A stretch of DNA of 64,000 nucleotides from Lamellibrachia satsuma (taxonomy: Eukaryota > Annelida > Polychaeta > Sabellida > Siboglinidae). Below are positions 35,570 to 43,179 of this stretch, in pieces (positions within the stretch are counted from its first letter, which is position 1; the number at the start of each line of letters is the position of its first letter). The notes beneath the pieces were generated by a model. It was not told the origin of the DNA. It saw only the letters and a list, made by a program, of their open reading frames with translations, and made no database searches. Where the stretch lies: contig BSQZ01000039.1 in assembly GCA_033239005.1 (NCBI GenBank), forward strand, positions 3,149,816 through 3,213,815, in the 5' to 3' direction. Position numbers and translations under genes: made by a program.

Positions 35570-35712
35570 ACGGAGTGGACGGGGTGGACGGGGTGTACGG
35601 CGTGGACGGCGTGGACGGGGTGGACGGCGTGGACGGCGCGGACGGGGTGTGCGGCGTTAACGGCTTGGACGGCGTGGACGGCGTGGACGGCGTGGATGGG
35701 GTGGAAGGCGTG
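35570..35712. repeat. GGCGTGGAC minisatellite, left part
   Basis: 9-bp units GGCGTGGAC/GGGGTGGAC form the left half of the array into which the Polinton inserted. Confidence 0.9.
35707..35712. repeat. 6-bp target duplication, left (GGCGTG)
   Basis: GGCGTG directly precedes the left inverted repeat and is repeated at 53,997-54,002. Six bases is the Polinton duplication length. The word is also part of the minisatellite unit, so a chance match is not negligible. Confidence 0.8.
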
Positions 35713-35879
35713 AGTAGTTATAGTGTGCTAATGGGACATCAAAAGAGCAGCCCAGTAAAAAGCAACCCAGTAACTTCCGGTATAGAGGCTTCTGGGTAGC
35801 CCCCAGCGCCCCCTAGCGGTGACCTACATCCACCACGAGCGCCCCCTAGCGACTGGAGATAACCCTAACGGTCATAACC
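35713..35879 (+). repeat. Polinton terminal inverted repeat, left
   Basis: 167 bp, matching the reverse complement of 53,830-53,996 with one mismatch in the run after CAGCCCAGTAAA. It contains two AGCGCCCCCTAGCG words. A (TG)10 tract follows at 35,881. Confidence 0.95.
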
Positions 35880-36055
35880 TTGTGTGTGTGTGTGTGTGTT
35901 GACCTATGACCGGGTAGTGACCGTGACGAATCATACGTAGTAATTATAGGGTCATTAGTAATTAATAATAGGATCGTTAATTATATCAACTATCAAAGGG
36001 GACTAATGGAGACGAGAAATCAACGCAACACGATAGGGTACGAGTGCACACGTAT

Positions 36056-36061
36056 TTTATT
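36056..36061 (-). terminator. Poly(A) signal AATAAA, capsid/protease unit
   Basis: AATAAA on the minus strand lies about 380 bases past the protease stop, beyond the repeated 3' motif. It is the likely 3' end of the left transcription unit. Confidence 0.45.
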
Positions 36062-36145
36062 GAGTATAATACAAGCAGCATGGCGATACATCAAGCGTGG
36101 TAGCGTGTAATATCACTACAACTACAACTACGATGAATATATATA

Positions 36146-36325
36146 TGAATCGACTTGCGTATGTTGACCATCGCGCCAGAGGTCGTGAGCTTAGGGGTGT
36201 TTCCACCGCGCCAGAGGCTCGAGGATGACGACAACGAGGCGACTTGCGGATGTTTACCATCACGCCAGAGGTCGCGAGCTTACGGGTGGTGCACCACCTC
36301 GCCAGAGGCTCGAACGATGATGATG
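36146..36325. repeat. Two 90-bp repeats in 3' region of protease
   Basis: Two copies of a unit beginning GACTTGCG contain TACCATCxCGCCAGAGGTCG and, farther on, CGCCAGAGGCTCGA. A related word recurs four times at 48,350-48,540, in the 3' region of the element's other minus-strand unit. Confidence 0.75.
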
Positions 36326-36439
36326 ATGTGGTGTACTGCTACTATGAGCGATAATACAGTGTACCACAATATCGCAGCTGTTTTAAGCCAATCAAATACG
36401 CGGCAATCATTAACTACTGAATAGGTGCCGAATATATCA

Positions 36440-36928
36440 TCAGTCTCTGTAAGATACACGATAGTAGGGTATATCCTTTTTCAATAGTCTCATCCAATCG
36501 AACACTTCAACATCGTTATTGACCAGATTAGTGTGGAACATGTTTACGAAACTCTTCATAGAAGAACCTTTACAACGAAACATTACATAAGCAACACAAT
36601 ATTGTCCGCAAACGTTAGACAGAGGACTCTGAAGCCTCTGGGTATTATGAGTCCATTCGGAACAGTGTTTGTTCAGGAAGGTGCGGAACGCTGCGTAACG
36701 AGGCGGCAGTCCGTACGAGCAGAAGTATTCGCCGCGTCCGTCGGCGTCCAGGTACAGCGCTATCCAATGTTCGCCTGGTTCGTCGCCGTTGTCGGTGTTG
36801 CACACGAAGGCTGCGGGCAGAGTGCCGTCTATCGTAGTGGGTAGTCCGTCTCTGGGTACGACGCCGCGAAATATAGTTCTGGTGCACGGGTCCACTGCCA
36901 GTAGTCTAGCGATCTGCAGGGTGTCCAT
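36440..36928 (-). CDS. Adenain-like cysteine protease
   Basis: The 162-residue product matches the viral maturation protease of Polintons and adenoviruses, which cleaves capsid and core proteins in the virion. The catalytic His is in GEHWIALYLD (about residue 53), and the Cys is in NVCGQYCVAY (about residue 108). Between them the family has an acidic residue in F-D-S-Y-G or F-E-x-F-G. Here the motif reads YFCSYGLPP, with TGC in place of the acidic codon, so the usual third triad member is missing. The ATG begins one base past the major capsid stop. It is the last gene of the left unit. Assignment is firm and activity doubtful. Confidence 0.88.
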   Translation of the reverse strand: MDTLQIARLLAVDPCTRTIFRGVVPRDGLPTTIDGTLPAAFVCNTDNGDEPGEHWIALYLDADGRGEYFCSYGLPPRYAAFRTFLNKHCSEWTHNTQRLQSPLSNVCGQYCVAYVMFRCKGSSMKSFVNMFHTNLVNNDVEVFDWMRLLKKDIPYYRVSYRD

Positions 36929-36929
36929 T

Positions 36930-38245
36930 TTAGTAGTCGTAGATGACGTTGCGATTCTTGTCGATTTCCAGCACGGACTCGAGCTCGGCGTAGGCGACGA
37001 CGTTCACGGTGTTCAGCAGCGCATTGCGGAAATGCACTTCTATGCGCAGGTTGCCCTTTTGTACTAGATGGAAGCAGGGACCATCGCACTGATCGGGGTC
37101 AGGTCGAAACCGAAGAAGGTGTAGCCGTGTCGGTAGTCGCTGCGAGTCAGTCCGTTCCCTTCGTCCTGCCACAACTTACCGGTCGACGAGAACAGACTCA
37201 TGTAGCTCCTGACAAAGAGGTCGTCTTCGAAATTCGGCTGGAAAGGTTTGGAGGGTATCTGGCGTCCGTCCACGTACACCGCGAGGAAGCTGATGTCGTT
37301 GTTCTTGGCGTGAAAGGGATTCTTGTCGTACGCTCCGTTGTAGGCATCGTTATCGATGCAGCACAGCACCAGACGTTTCGGCAGGGTGCCGAGGAACAGG
37401 TTCTCGTACGTGTGCGAGCGAGTGCCGGCAGGAATGGAGTACACCTTGCACTCGACGGACCGCATCGGATACTTGACCGTGCTCTTCTCCAAAGCCTTGA
37501 CGTGTGCTATCTGCACGCTGGGATTCACGGTGACTTTCTTTGCAAACAAGCAGGCATTGACTATTTGTATCTTGTAATCGGGATTGGCTCCACCAGCCAT
37601 GAGTGCAAAAGCAGGTTTATTACGCACCAGTCGGATCTTGACGTCGACGCCGTTGATGAGGAATTTATCCTGCAGAAAGAGGTCCACGTGGAGACGGCCC
37701 ATCATTTCGACAACACGGCTCCTCAGGATGTGCCCTCGTCGAGCCACGAACCCTTCGTTAGCTGCGGGTCCGTCGGCTATCTCGACGGCGTCCATGCGAG
37801 TGGCCGTGTCCTTGTACCACAGCTGACTCGTCAGTTGCGTGTCCTTGGCATCTGGACCGTAGCTGAGCAACGTCTCTATGAGGGCGCGAAACGCATACGT
37901 GTTGGTCGAAGGGGTCACGAGCGTATTGTTCAGGGAGACGTCGGCTTGACTGATCAGTGCATGCAGCCAGTTATTCACCGGTCCCACGGGATCGGCCAAG
38001 TCGAGATCGTCCCCGTTGGCTCGTGTCACCTTCGCCTGCACGTGAAGTATCGTGTTGGCGAGATCCAGGTAATCGTCTCCCGATCCGGGTATGAGGAATT
38101 CTATGGGTCCACCCGAGTCCAGCGAGGACAAGGGCTGATGTTCCACTACGTGACTGTCGATGATGCTGGTCTGAGTGGGGGGTACTGTAAAGAGATCCAG
38201 CTCGCTCTTGACCCCTTCACACGACTGTTTATGTACGAATGCCAT
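36930..38245 (-). CDS. Major capsid protein (double jelly roll), one frameshift
   Basis: This forms the virion shell as trimeric double-jelly-roll capsomers. The main frame (37,064-38,245) starts MAFVHKQSCEGVKSELDLF and shows the Polinton signatures SLDSGGPIEFLIPGSG, PVGPVNNWLHALISQADVSL and HGYTFFGFDLTP. At about 37,093-37,097, within a C4 run on the coding strand, the frame shifts by one base. The conserved C-terminus (FHLVQKGNLRIEVHF to ENVxEIDRNR-type LEIDKNRNVIYDY) continues in the next frame to a TAA at 36,930-36,932. The start overlaps the preceding small gene by 17 bases. Total length fits the family once both parts are counted. Confidence 0.9.
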
Positions 38246-38642
38246 CGTCGTCGAATATGTCGGCCTCGCGTTTCGCGGACGTCTGTCTCTTGCGTCGTCT
38301 CTTTGCTAAAGTGACTCCTTTCTTTGCCGGCGCGCGTTTTATACGTTTTCGAGGACGCACGCCAGGAACCACCATACGCATCAGATTCCTACCGGCGTCT
38401 GTGACGCGTCGTTTGGTTGCCTTTTTTATGCTCTGTCCAGACATGACGTCGTCGGCTATGCGCACGCCGGTCTTCACAGCCCCCTTTCCCAACGCCACGG
38501 CACCTCTCTTGATGAGCGGCATGGCGCTGCGCAGCAGACCGGTGAACAGACTACCTAGTCCATGTCCCCGCTGGTATTGAGCACCGGCGAAGTAGGGCAG
38601 TGCACCACCTGCCTGACGCGCCTAATACTCGTTGTAATTCAT
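38229..38642 (-). CDS. Small basic virion-type protein, early stop at codon 7
   Basis: An ATG at 38,642, two bases past the minor capsid stop, is followed six codons later by an in-frame TAG (38,622-38,624). The frame then stays open to 38,229. The part after the stop has GGALPYFAGAQYQRGHGLGS, which is strongly conserved in Polinton relatives, then a helical Lys/Arg-rich region (LIKRGAVALGKGAVKTGVRI) and a very basic tail (RRKRQTSAKR). Related proteins lie beside the capsid genes and resemble adenovirus core or pVI/pX-type proteins, likely binding DNA or membrane in the virion. A downstream Met at 38,522 could yield only a shortened 97-residue form. Confidence 0.75.
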
Positions 38643-38644
38643 CT

Positions 38645-39520
38645 TCAGAACAGTCCGATCCTGCGCCGTCGAAAATGAAGTGTCACGGTCACTCTACCGT
38701 ACTCGAATGGCACGCGCCGTCCCGTGTCGTCCCTTATATCGATTTCAATCGACTTGAAGTGCGAGTACAACAGAGGCACGTAGTGAATGTTAGTGGACCT
38801 GTCGGATACCGTTTCGCCGTGACGTCCGCCAACCGGGAGGGCTCGCAACAAAGGCGCGACAGTGTCACCTACTATGCGAGACTCCACGACGTCCGTGTAA
38901 ACGTATATGGTATCGAACCCTTGATTCATCTGCACCACGTGTTTGGCCTCTTTACGGAAGGGGTACGGAGCATCGGAACTGTGTGTAGATGGCGGTGGTA
39001 TAACCACGCTGGCTGACGATCTAACTGGTCTCGGGTTATCGTGCTGGCGTGTGCTGTCTGGTGCCGGCGGACTGGTGACGATCGACTCACGAAATCCTAA
39101 CATAGATCCTAACGCACTGTGCTGCGGTGTTCTGAACACGGTGTTGTATGACATGTGCAACGTCATTTTTTGAGTGATCACGCTGTAGGTCAATTTAGCT
39201 TGTGTCTTGTCCGTTGTCATAAGTCGCAGACCCCTGTTTACACGGTTCATCAATGTCACAGGACCTTTGTAATACCCAGTGGCTAACTTCATACTCGGGA
39301 TACGACCCGTAGGATTGTTCTCATTGAGGAAGAACCAGACATCTTCCTCTGTAACGTTGTGCCACGTATGCGGGTACTGTATTTCTGCCAACCCGCATTC
39401 CCACTCGCCAGTCAGATCGATAAGTCGAGGTAAGTCTGTGATGTAATGAGCCAACGTATTGTTGGGATACATCTTCATGGAAGCGTTGCTAGGCAGTGTC
39501 AGGTAGAAATCAGTCGCCAT
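38645..39520 (-). CDS. Minor capsid protein (penton-like)
   Basis: The 291-residue frame is uninterrupted. It starts MATDFYLTLPSNASMKMYPN, then ITDLPRLIDLTGEWECGLAEIQYP, YYKGPVTLMNRVNR and YVPLLYSHFKSIEIDIRDDTG, ending in RRRRIGLF. This series is that of the Polinton minor capsid protein, a single jelly roll at the capsid vertices. Its ATG lies inside the end of the upstream membrane-protein gene (11-base overlap), and its stop is two bases before the next ATG, so the late genes are tightly packed. Among the capsid genes this one appears undamaged. Confidence 0.88.
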   Translation of the reverse strand: MATDFYLTLPSNASMKMYPNNTLAHYITDLPRLIDLTGEWECGLAEIQYPHTWHNVTEEDVWFFLNENNPTGRIPSMKLATGYYKGPVTLMNRVNRGLRLMTTDKTQAKLTYSVITQKMTLHMSYNTVFRTPQHSALGSMLGFRESIVTSPPAPDSTRQHDNPRPVRSSASVVIPPPSTHSSDAPYPFRKEAKHVVQMNQGFDTIYVYTDVVESRIVGDTVAPLLRALPVGGRHGETVSDRSTNIHYVPLLYSHFKSIEIDIRDDTGRRVPFEYGRVTVTLHFRRRRIGLF

Positions 39521-39842
39521 TACGTCTCAACGTGGGATTGGGGAGCAGGTAACCCAAAGAACTACTCAACAGAGCCGTCCACAGAGTAGAATTCTCGTGA
39601 CCTGTGGTCAGATTGTAAATGCTTATGAGAATGACCGTAAACAAGATGAGCACCTGACACAGAAAGACTATTTCCTCTTTAGGACACGCGGTACCGAACA
39701 GATGCCAAGGAGTGCTACCGCTACCGCTACCGCTACTGTCCTCTACGTTCTGCGCGTCAGTACTGTCCTCTACTGCTACTACGTCCTCTTGTTCCTCCTG
39801 TTCTACGACGGTGAAGTCTCGTGTTGTCGTGTCATGTGTCAT
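39510..39842 (-). CDS. Acidic single/double-pass membrane protein
   Basis: The 110-residue frame has an acidic, Ser/Gly-rich N-terminal half (VVEQEEQEDVVAVEDS, GSGSGS). A strong membrane segment EIVFLCQVLILFTVILISIY and a weaker hydrophobic stretch LWTALLSSSLGYLLP follow. The ATG overlaps the integrase stop as ATGA. A TATAAAG box lies 36-42 bases upstream (39,878-39,884), so it may have its own promoter. It may be a virion membrane or internal protein. No family is recognised beyond its constant place in this gene block. Confidence 0.6.
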   Translation of the reverse strand: MTHDTTTRDFTVVEQEEQEDVVAVEDSTDAQNVEDSSGSGSGSTPWHLFGTACPKEEIVFLCQVLILFTVILISIYNLTTGHENSTLWTALLSSSLGYLLPNPTLRRNGD

Positions 39843-40944
39843 GTCTCGAATGAAGTCTTACCGAACGCGTGGCTAGTCTTTATAGTAGACTGCACCAGTG
39901 CCTTGGCATCGATCCAGCTGTTGAATTTGGAGGGGTAGCCGAACCATTTCACGAAAACTTGATTTCGTCCACCTACCTTGCGACGATCCAGGACCTCTTG
40001 CACGTAGAACAGTTTATCGGGGGGTACCAACACTTTCTGCAGCTCCATTTCGTAGAAGGTACCTTCCAGTACTTCGCCGAGATCGTCCTTCAATCGATAC
40101 ACGGGTGGAGCAGAGGGATGAACCTCGTGTATCGTGAAAATCTCTTCGCTCCAATTCGCCGTGTACCCCTTTTCGAACTTACCTTTGTACTTGCTGATAC
40201 GTACGCGATCCGACACGCGCAACTTGGGCACGCCCTTACCGTCGTGACCGTACAGTCGCTGCCACACCTTGTCCTGATTACGGTAACTCACCTGTGAAGG
40301 AGCCATGCCGATACTGCGGTGGTAGCTGTTGTTGTACGAATGCACCAGGTCCTGAAGGATGTTGATGTATCGCCACGTCTGGTGTTTCGTGAAGTATCGC
40401 CACATGCGTGTCTTCAACGTCCTGTTGAATCTTTCCACGATGCACGCCTTCGTCTCCGCGTTGTGCGTGGAGAAGTGATGGATGTTGTGCTTCTTCAATA
40501 GAGCCTGGACGGATTTATTCAGAAATTCCTTTCCTTGGTCTGTCTGCAACACCTTTGGCCAGCCTTTGCTGAACGTGCTGTCAAGTGCCGCTACCAACGA
40601 CGCCGCGGACTTGTTCTTCATGGGAACACACCAGGCCACTTTCGAGAAGACGTCGATCACCGTGAGGAGAAAGGTCTTACCGTCGTTGTGCTTTTTCAAA
40701 TGCGACAGATCGACGAGATCGGCCTGCCACTGCTGATGCAGACCGCTCACGATGACGCGTCGTCTCTCGAAACGACGTCTAGCCGGCTTGTGTAGGGTAT
40801 AGGCGTCCTGTTCCGACAACCATTCCGCGACCTTTTTCTTGATATGTGCGTGACGCGTCGCAAGGCATCGGGTCCGCCGTAACTACCTACCCTTTTCGGA
40901 TCGAAGTAGACCGTCCTAAGTGCTCGTTCTTTCTTCGGCGCCAT
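39839..40944 (-). CDS. Retroviral-type integrase with chromodomain, one frameshift
   Basis: This catalyses insertion of element DNA into chromosomes. Translation begins at ATG 40,944 (MAPKKERALRTVYFDPKR). The one-base shift lies in an A5 run on the coding strand at about 40,832-40,836. The rest reads in the frame 39,839-40,819: WLSEQDAYTLHKP, the catalytic acids in WQADLVDLSHL, VLQTDQGKEFLN and CIVERFNRTLK, then a C-terminal chromodomain (YVQEVLDRRKVGGRNQ, VKWFGYP, SWIDAKAL). All three D, D and E residues are intact. The chromodomain probably guides insertion to certain chromatin. Start and stop overlap the neighbouring genes by one and four bases. Confidence 0.9.
39878..39884 (-). promoter_or_regulatory. 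TATA box (TATAAAG)
   Basis: It lies 36-42 bases upstream of the membrane-protein ATG, within the 3' end of the integrase gene. Confidence 0.5.
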
Positions 40945-41105
40945 TAAAAGAGTTCCGATGGACTGACGGTTGTGACGTTTACTGCGCAGCACGGTGCGCA
41001 GCACGGTTCGTGACGAGTAAGAAAGAGTACGCTGACGTACACCAGAAGCCCCACTACCACACCCAAGACGATGACGAATGATCTATATTCTAGTACTGTG
41101 ATCAT
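40944..41105 (-). CDS. 53-residue membrane protein with Cys-Cys pairs
   Basis: A short complete frame. The N-terminus MITVLEYRSF is followed by a membrane helix (VIVLGVVVGLLVYVSVLFL), then RHEPCCAPCC and a Ser/Thr tail. Its TAA overlaps the integrase ATG (TAATG), and its ATG lies 22 bases inside the preceding tiny gene. The double Cys pairs next to the helix could be palmitoylated or bind metal. Small membrane proteins are common in adintovirus-type late regions. Function unknown. Confidence 0.6.
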   Translation of the reverse strand: MITVLEYRSFVIVLGVVVGLLVYVSVLFLTRHEPCCAPCCAVNVTTVSPSELF

Positions 41106-41226
41106 ACTCTGCAGAGCAAATGTTGTAAAGATTTCGCACTACGGCGTCAGCAATCAAGTACAGTCCAACGCAAAATACTGTAACGACAACGGAACGGTAG
41201 TACGTGTCCTGTGGATCGTTCGACAT
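41083..41226 (-). CDS. 47-residue single-pass membrane protein
   Basis: A complete ATG-to-TAG frame: MSNDPQDTYYRS, one hydrophobic helix (VVVTVFCVGLYLIADAVV), then a charged tail. It overlaps the next gene by 23 bases in another frame, which argues that both are real in such a compact unit. It could be a virion membrane protein. Unrecognised. Confidence 0.5.
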   Translation of the reverse strand: MSNDPQDTYYRSVVVTVFCVGLYLIADAVVRNLYNICSAEYDHSTRI

Positions 41227-41265
41227 CGCAGTGCACACTGAGCTGTGGACACGTGTTGCAACGAC

Positions 41266-42072
41266 TTAAATGTCTTCCCAACTAGCCAATGACGTCAGTG
41301 CCTTGCGTTGACGTTCTGGAGGTGGGGTGAGCATGGAATGTTCCATTTGTCCGCGTCGACGAGCGAGGGGTGTCCAACTGAGCGATCTTCTTGCGCTACC
41401 ACTACCACCAGAGCGAGGAGTAGCCGGTATTCGACGACGACCTGGAGTGGATGTGGTCGGTGTCGGTGCCTGGCGTATGTAGTCTCTCCTGGCGACGTTA
41501 CCGACCAACTTCATGGGCAGGTTCATGGCACGGAGTTGTCTTGCAAATGGTTGCCATCCCGTCGGATTGGTCTTTCTCTTGCGCAACACATCGTTCACGA
41601 GATCCACCACGTTACTTCCGGCGATGGGCACACCCTCGTGTATCAGTTCGCCGCGGGCGGTCCAAGACATGTTTCTTTTCATGCGTTCCATCAACCGTCT
41701 GGCTTTGCCTTGCATGGTCTTGGGAACGGTATCCACGACGTCGGCTTCTATCTCGCTAGCAGGAGCTTCCCCCGGCCCCGCCCCCGCCTCCGGCCCCGGC
41801 CCCGGCCCCGGCCCCGGCCCAGACTCGTTCACCGAGATCACTCGTGTCGGTTCCTTGGCGTGTTTATCAGACAAGACGTTATACCGTTGCAACACCTGAT
41901 TATACAATGTGACCTTGGTCCTGTCGTCGAGGTCCTTTCTGTCGAGGATGGCCGTCATCTCGTCATCGAGAGCTCGCACCTTCTTACCTAAGGTATCCGT
42001 CGGGGGTGGGGGTGATCGAAGCGTGTCCAACATTCGTGGATCTACCAAGGCCATCTTGCGTGCGTGTTCCAT
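41266..42072 (-). CDS. Conserved Polinton protein with coiled N-terminus and GP repeat
   Basis: The 268-residue frame starts MEHARKMALVDPRMLDTL. It continues VRALDDEMTAILDRKDLDD and VTLYNQVLQRYNVLSDKHA, then a Gly-Pro repeat of about ten residues encoded by CCCGGCC units, and a middle domain (NVVDLVNDVLRKRKTNPTGW). The C-terminus is Arg/Ser/Pro-rich. The block YxxKMxLVxPRxL ... ILxxxDLxxxxKxxLYNQxLQRY is widespread in Polintons of many animals, though its role is not established. Its ATG directly abuts the upstream stop (TAGATG). Confidence 0.75.
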   Translation of the reverse strand: MEHARKMALVDPRMLDTLRSPPPPTDTLGKKVRALDDEMTAILDRKDLDDRTKVTLYNQVLQRYNVLSDKHAKEPTRVISVNESGPGPGPGPGPEAGAGPGEAPASEIEADVVDTVPKTMQGKARRLMERMKRNMSWTARGELIHEGVPIAGSNVVDLVNDVLRKRKTNPTGWQPFARQLRAMNLPMKLVGNVARRDYIRQAPTPTTSTPGRRRIPATPRSGGSGSARRSLSWTPLARRRGQMEHSMLTPPPERQRKALTSLASWEDI

Positions 42073-42474
42073 CTAACCTCCCGAACGAAGGTGACGCGAC
42101 CTGGTTGCTTGCGGGAGCAGCACCTCTCGAAGCAAGGGTAGAAACACCGAACTTGCCAAAGGTGCTAGGAAGGCCGCTAGGAACCCTCCGCTCTGTCCCT
42201 CGCCGACCTGTCGGTTCAGCAAGAGGCGTCTTCTTCTACCGGTCGACGTTCGACTGTGAGCCAACTCCCGTAACCTCTTCCTGTATTTACTCAAACGACG
42301 CCTCTGTAATGCAGACAATGGAATGTTCTGTTTTAATATGTTGTAGGCACACTCGGCTAGCGCACACAAAAGATCGGCGTCAGCGTTTTCGATGATGGCT
42401 CTTTTCAGTTTGTTGTTCTTGATCCTGTTCAGCGCCTGTATGCATATAATGTGTCTCTTCACCAGGGCAGACAT
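42073..42474 (-). CDS. Small basic protein with hydrophobic C-terminus
   Basis: Starting at the ATG at 42,474, the 133 residues read MSALVKRHIICIQALNRI, a helical region, a basic segment (SKYRKRLRELAHSRTSTGRR) and RQVGEGQSGGFLAAFLAPLA, a glycine-then-hydrophobic tail. The pattern L-x-x-x-Q-R-R-x-L-x-x-Y-R-x-x-L-R-x-L-A followed by GGFL is common to Polinton and adintovirus genomes. It may be a minor virion protein acting on membranes, by analogy only. The open frame extends upstream to 42,717, but that part overlaps the ATPase C-terminus and is not needed. A TATA box (42,511-42,516) sits about 40 bases upstream. Confidence 0.7.
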   Translation of the reverse strand: MSALVKRHIICIQALNRIKNNKLKRAIIENADADLLCALAECAYNILKQNIPLSALQRRRLSKYRKRLRELAHSRTSTGRRRRLLLNRQVGEGQSGGFLAAFLAPLASSVFLPLLREVLLPQATRSRHLRSGG

Positions 42475-42510
42475 GGTGGGAATGAAGAGACTATCCACGC
42501 GTGCGGTCTT

Positions 42511-42516
42511 TTTATA
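42511..42516 (-). promoter_or_regulatory. TATA box (TATAAA)
   Basis: Within GGTATAAAAAG on the minus strand, 37-42 bases before the ATG at 42,474, at the very end of the ATPase gene. Confidence 0.5.
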
Positions 42517-43140
42517 CCTTCGGCAAGTACACGTACTGAACACCGTCGTCTGGAAAGATGGCCGTGCGCAGACGCATGTCCTCCGGCGTGTCCTGCTTGA
42601 GATCGACCAATAGATAACCGTACGGTACCGAGGTGGCGTCTTTAAAAGCCTCTTGAACGAATTTGGCGCGCCCCGGATACATCTGTCGAGCCAAGTGCGA
42701 CATCTGCGATGCGTCACGAGGATTCTTGAACACCACCATGTATTGAGAATTCAGACTGATGGTATGACTCTCTCTTTGTTTTTGGGGAAAAGGTTCTGTA
42801 CGAGATACAGCACGGACGTGTTCCTGTGATGACTCTTTTTAGTGAACAAGGTCGTGACCCGTTCGTCCGTTTCTGCCATGAGATCGTCTATGACGATGAG
42901 GTTCCTCGTCGACGAATCGAACATGCTAGCACTCGGCAATCCTTCCTCGAAGCGCACGTCCGTCAAGTCCATCGTTGCGTAAGCCTCTTGCCATTCTCCG
43001 TAACACCACGTGATCCGTTCGGGAGGAGGATCGATCATCGCAGCAGCGTGACGTAGCATACGCGTCACGAAAGTACTTTTGCCGCATCCCGTCGGACCGG
43101 CGACGATGCACGTGAAAGGATGTTTCCACCGCGCGTCCAT
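42512..43140 (-). CDS. Packaging ATPase (A32/FtsK-HerA type), one frameshift
   Basis: This would drive DNA into the capsid using ATP. The N-terminal frame (42,751-43,140) has MDARWKHPFTCIVAGPTGCG, whose Walker A is GPTGCGKST at residues 15-23, and Walker B NLIVIDDLM at about 80-88. The frame then shifts by one base near the A5/C4 run at about 42,780-42,789. The conserved C-terminus continues in the next frame: VVFKNPRDASQMSHLARQMY, AKFVQEAFKDAT, YGYLLVDLKQDTPEDMRLRT and ending VQYVYLPKV at 42,512. Both nucleotide-binding motifs are intact. Confidence 0.88.
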
Positions 43141-43179
43141 GGTCGCTTATGAAAGACGACCGCAGTGCATCGTCCTTTT

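Larger units (their letters stand above)
35458..35712 (+). other. Start of a GVD-repeat reading frame, cut by Polinton
   Basis: An ATG opens a basic leader (MSRGQKRTFTFSKRSKLQ) that runs into Gly-Val-Asp repeats encoded by the 9-bp minisatellite. The insertion at 35,712/35,713 ends it. Across the target duplication the frame continues in register at 54,003 and stops at 54,257. Because the 9-bp unit lacks stops in all six frames, an open frame here is weak evidence for a protein. Only the non-repetitive leader argues for one. Confidence 0.3.

Noticed and set aside
37127..38314. A 395-codon plus-strand frame opposite the major capsid gene
   Set aside because: It is the antisense shadow of a well-conserved minus-strand gene and shows no domain of its own.
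42073..42717. Upstream 81 codons of the 214-codon frame before ATG 42,474
   Set aside because: They overlap the ATPase C-terminus in another frame. Conservation style begins at the ATG at 42,474.
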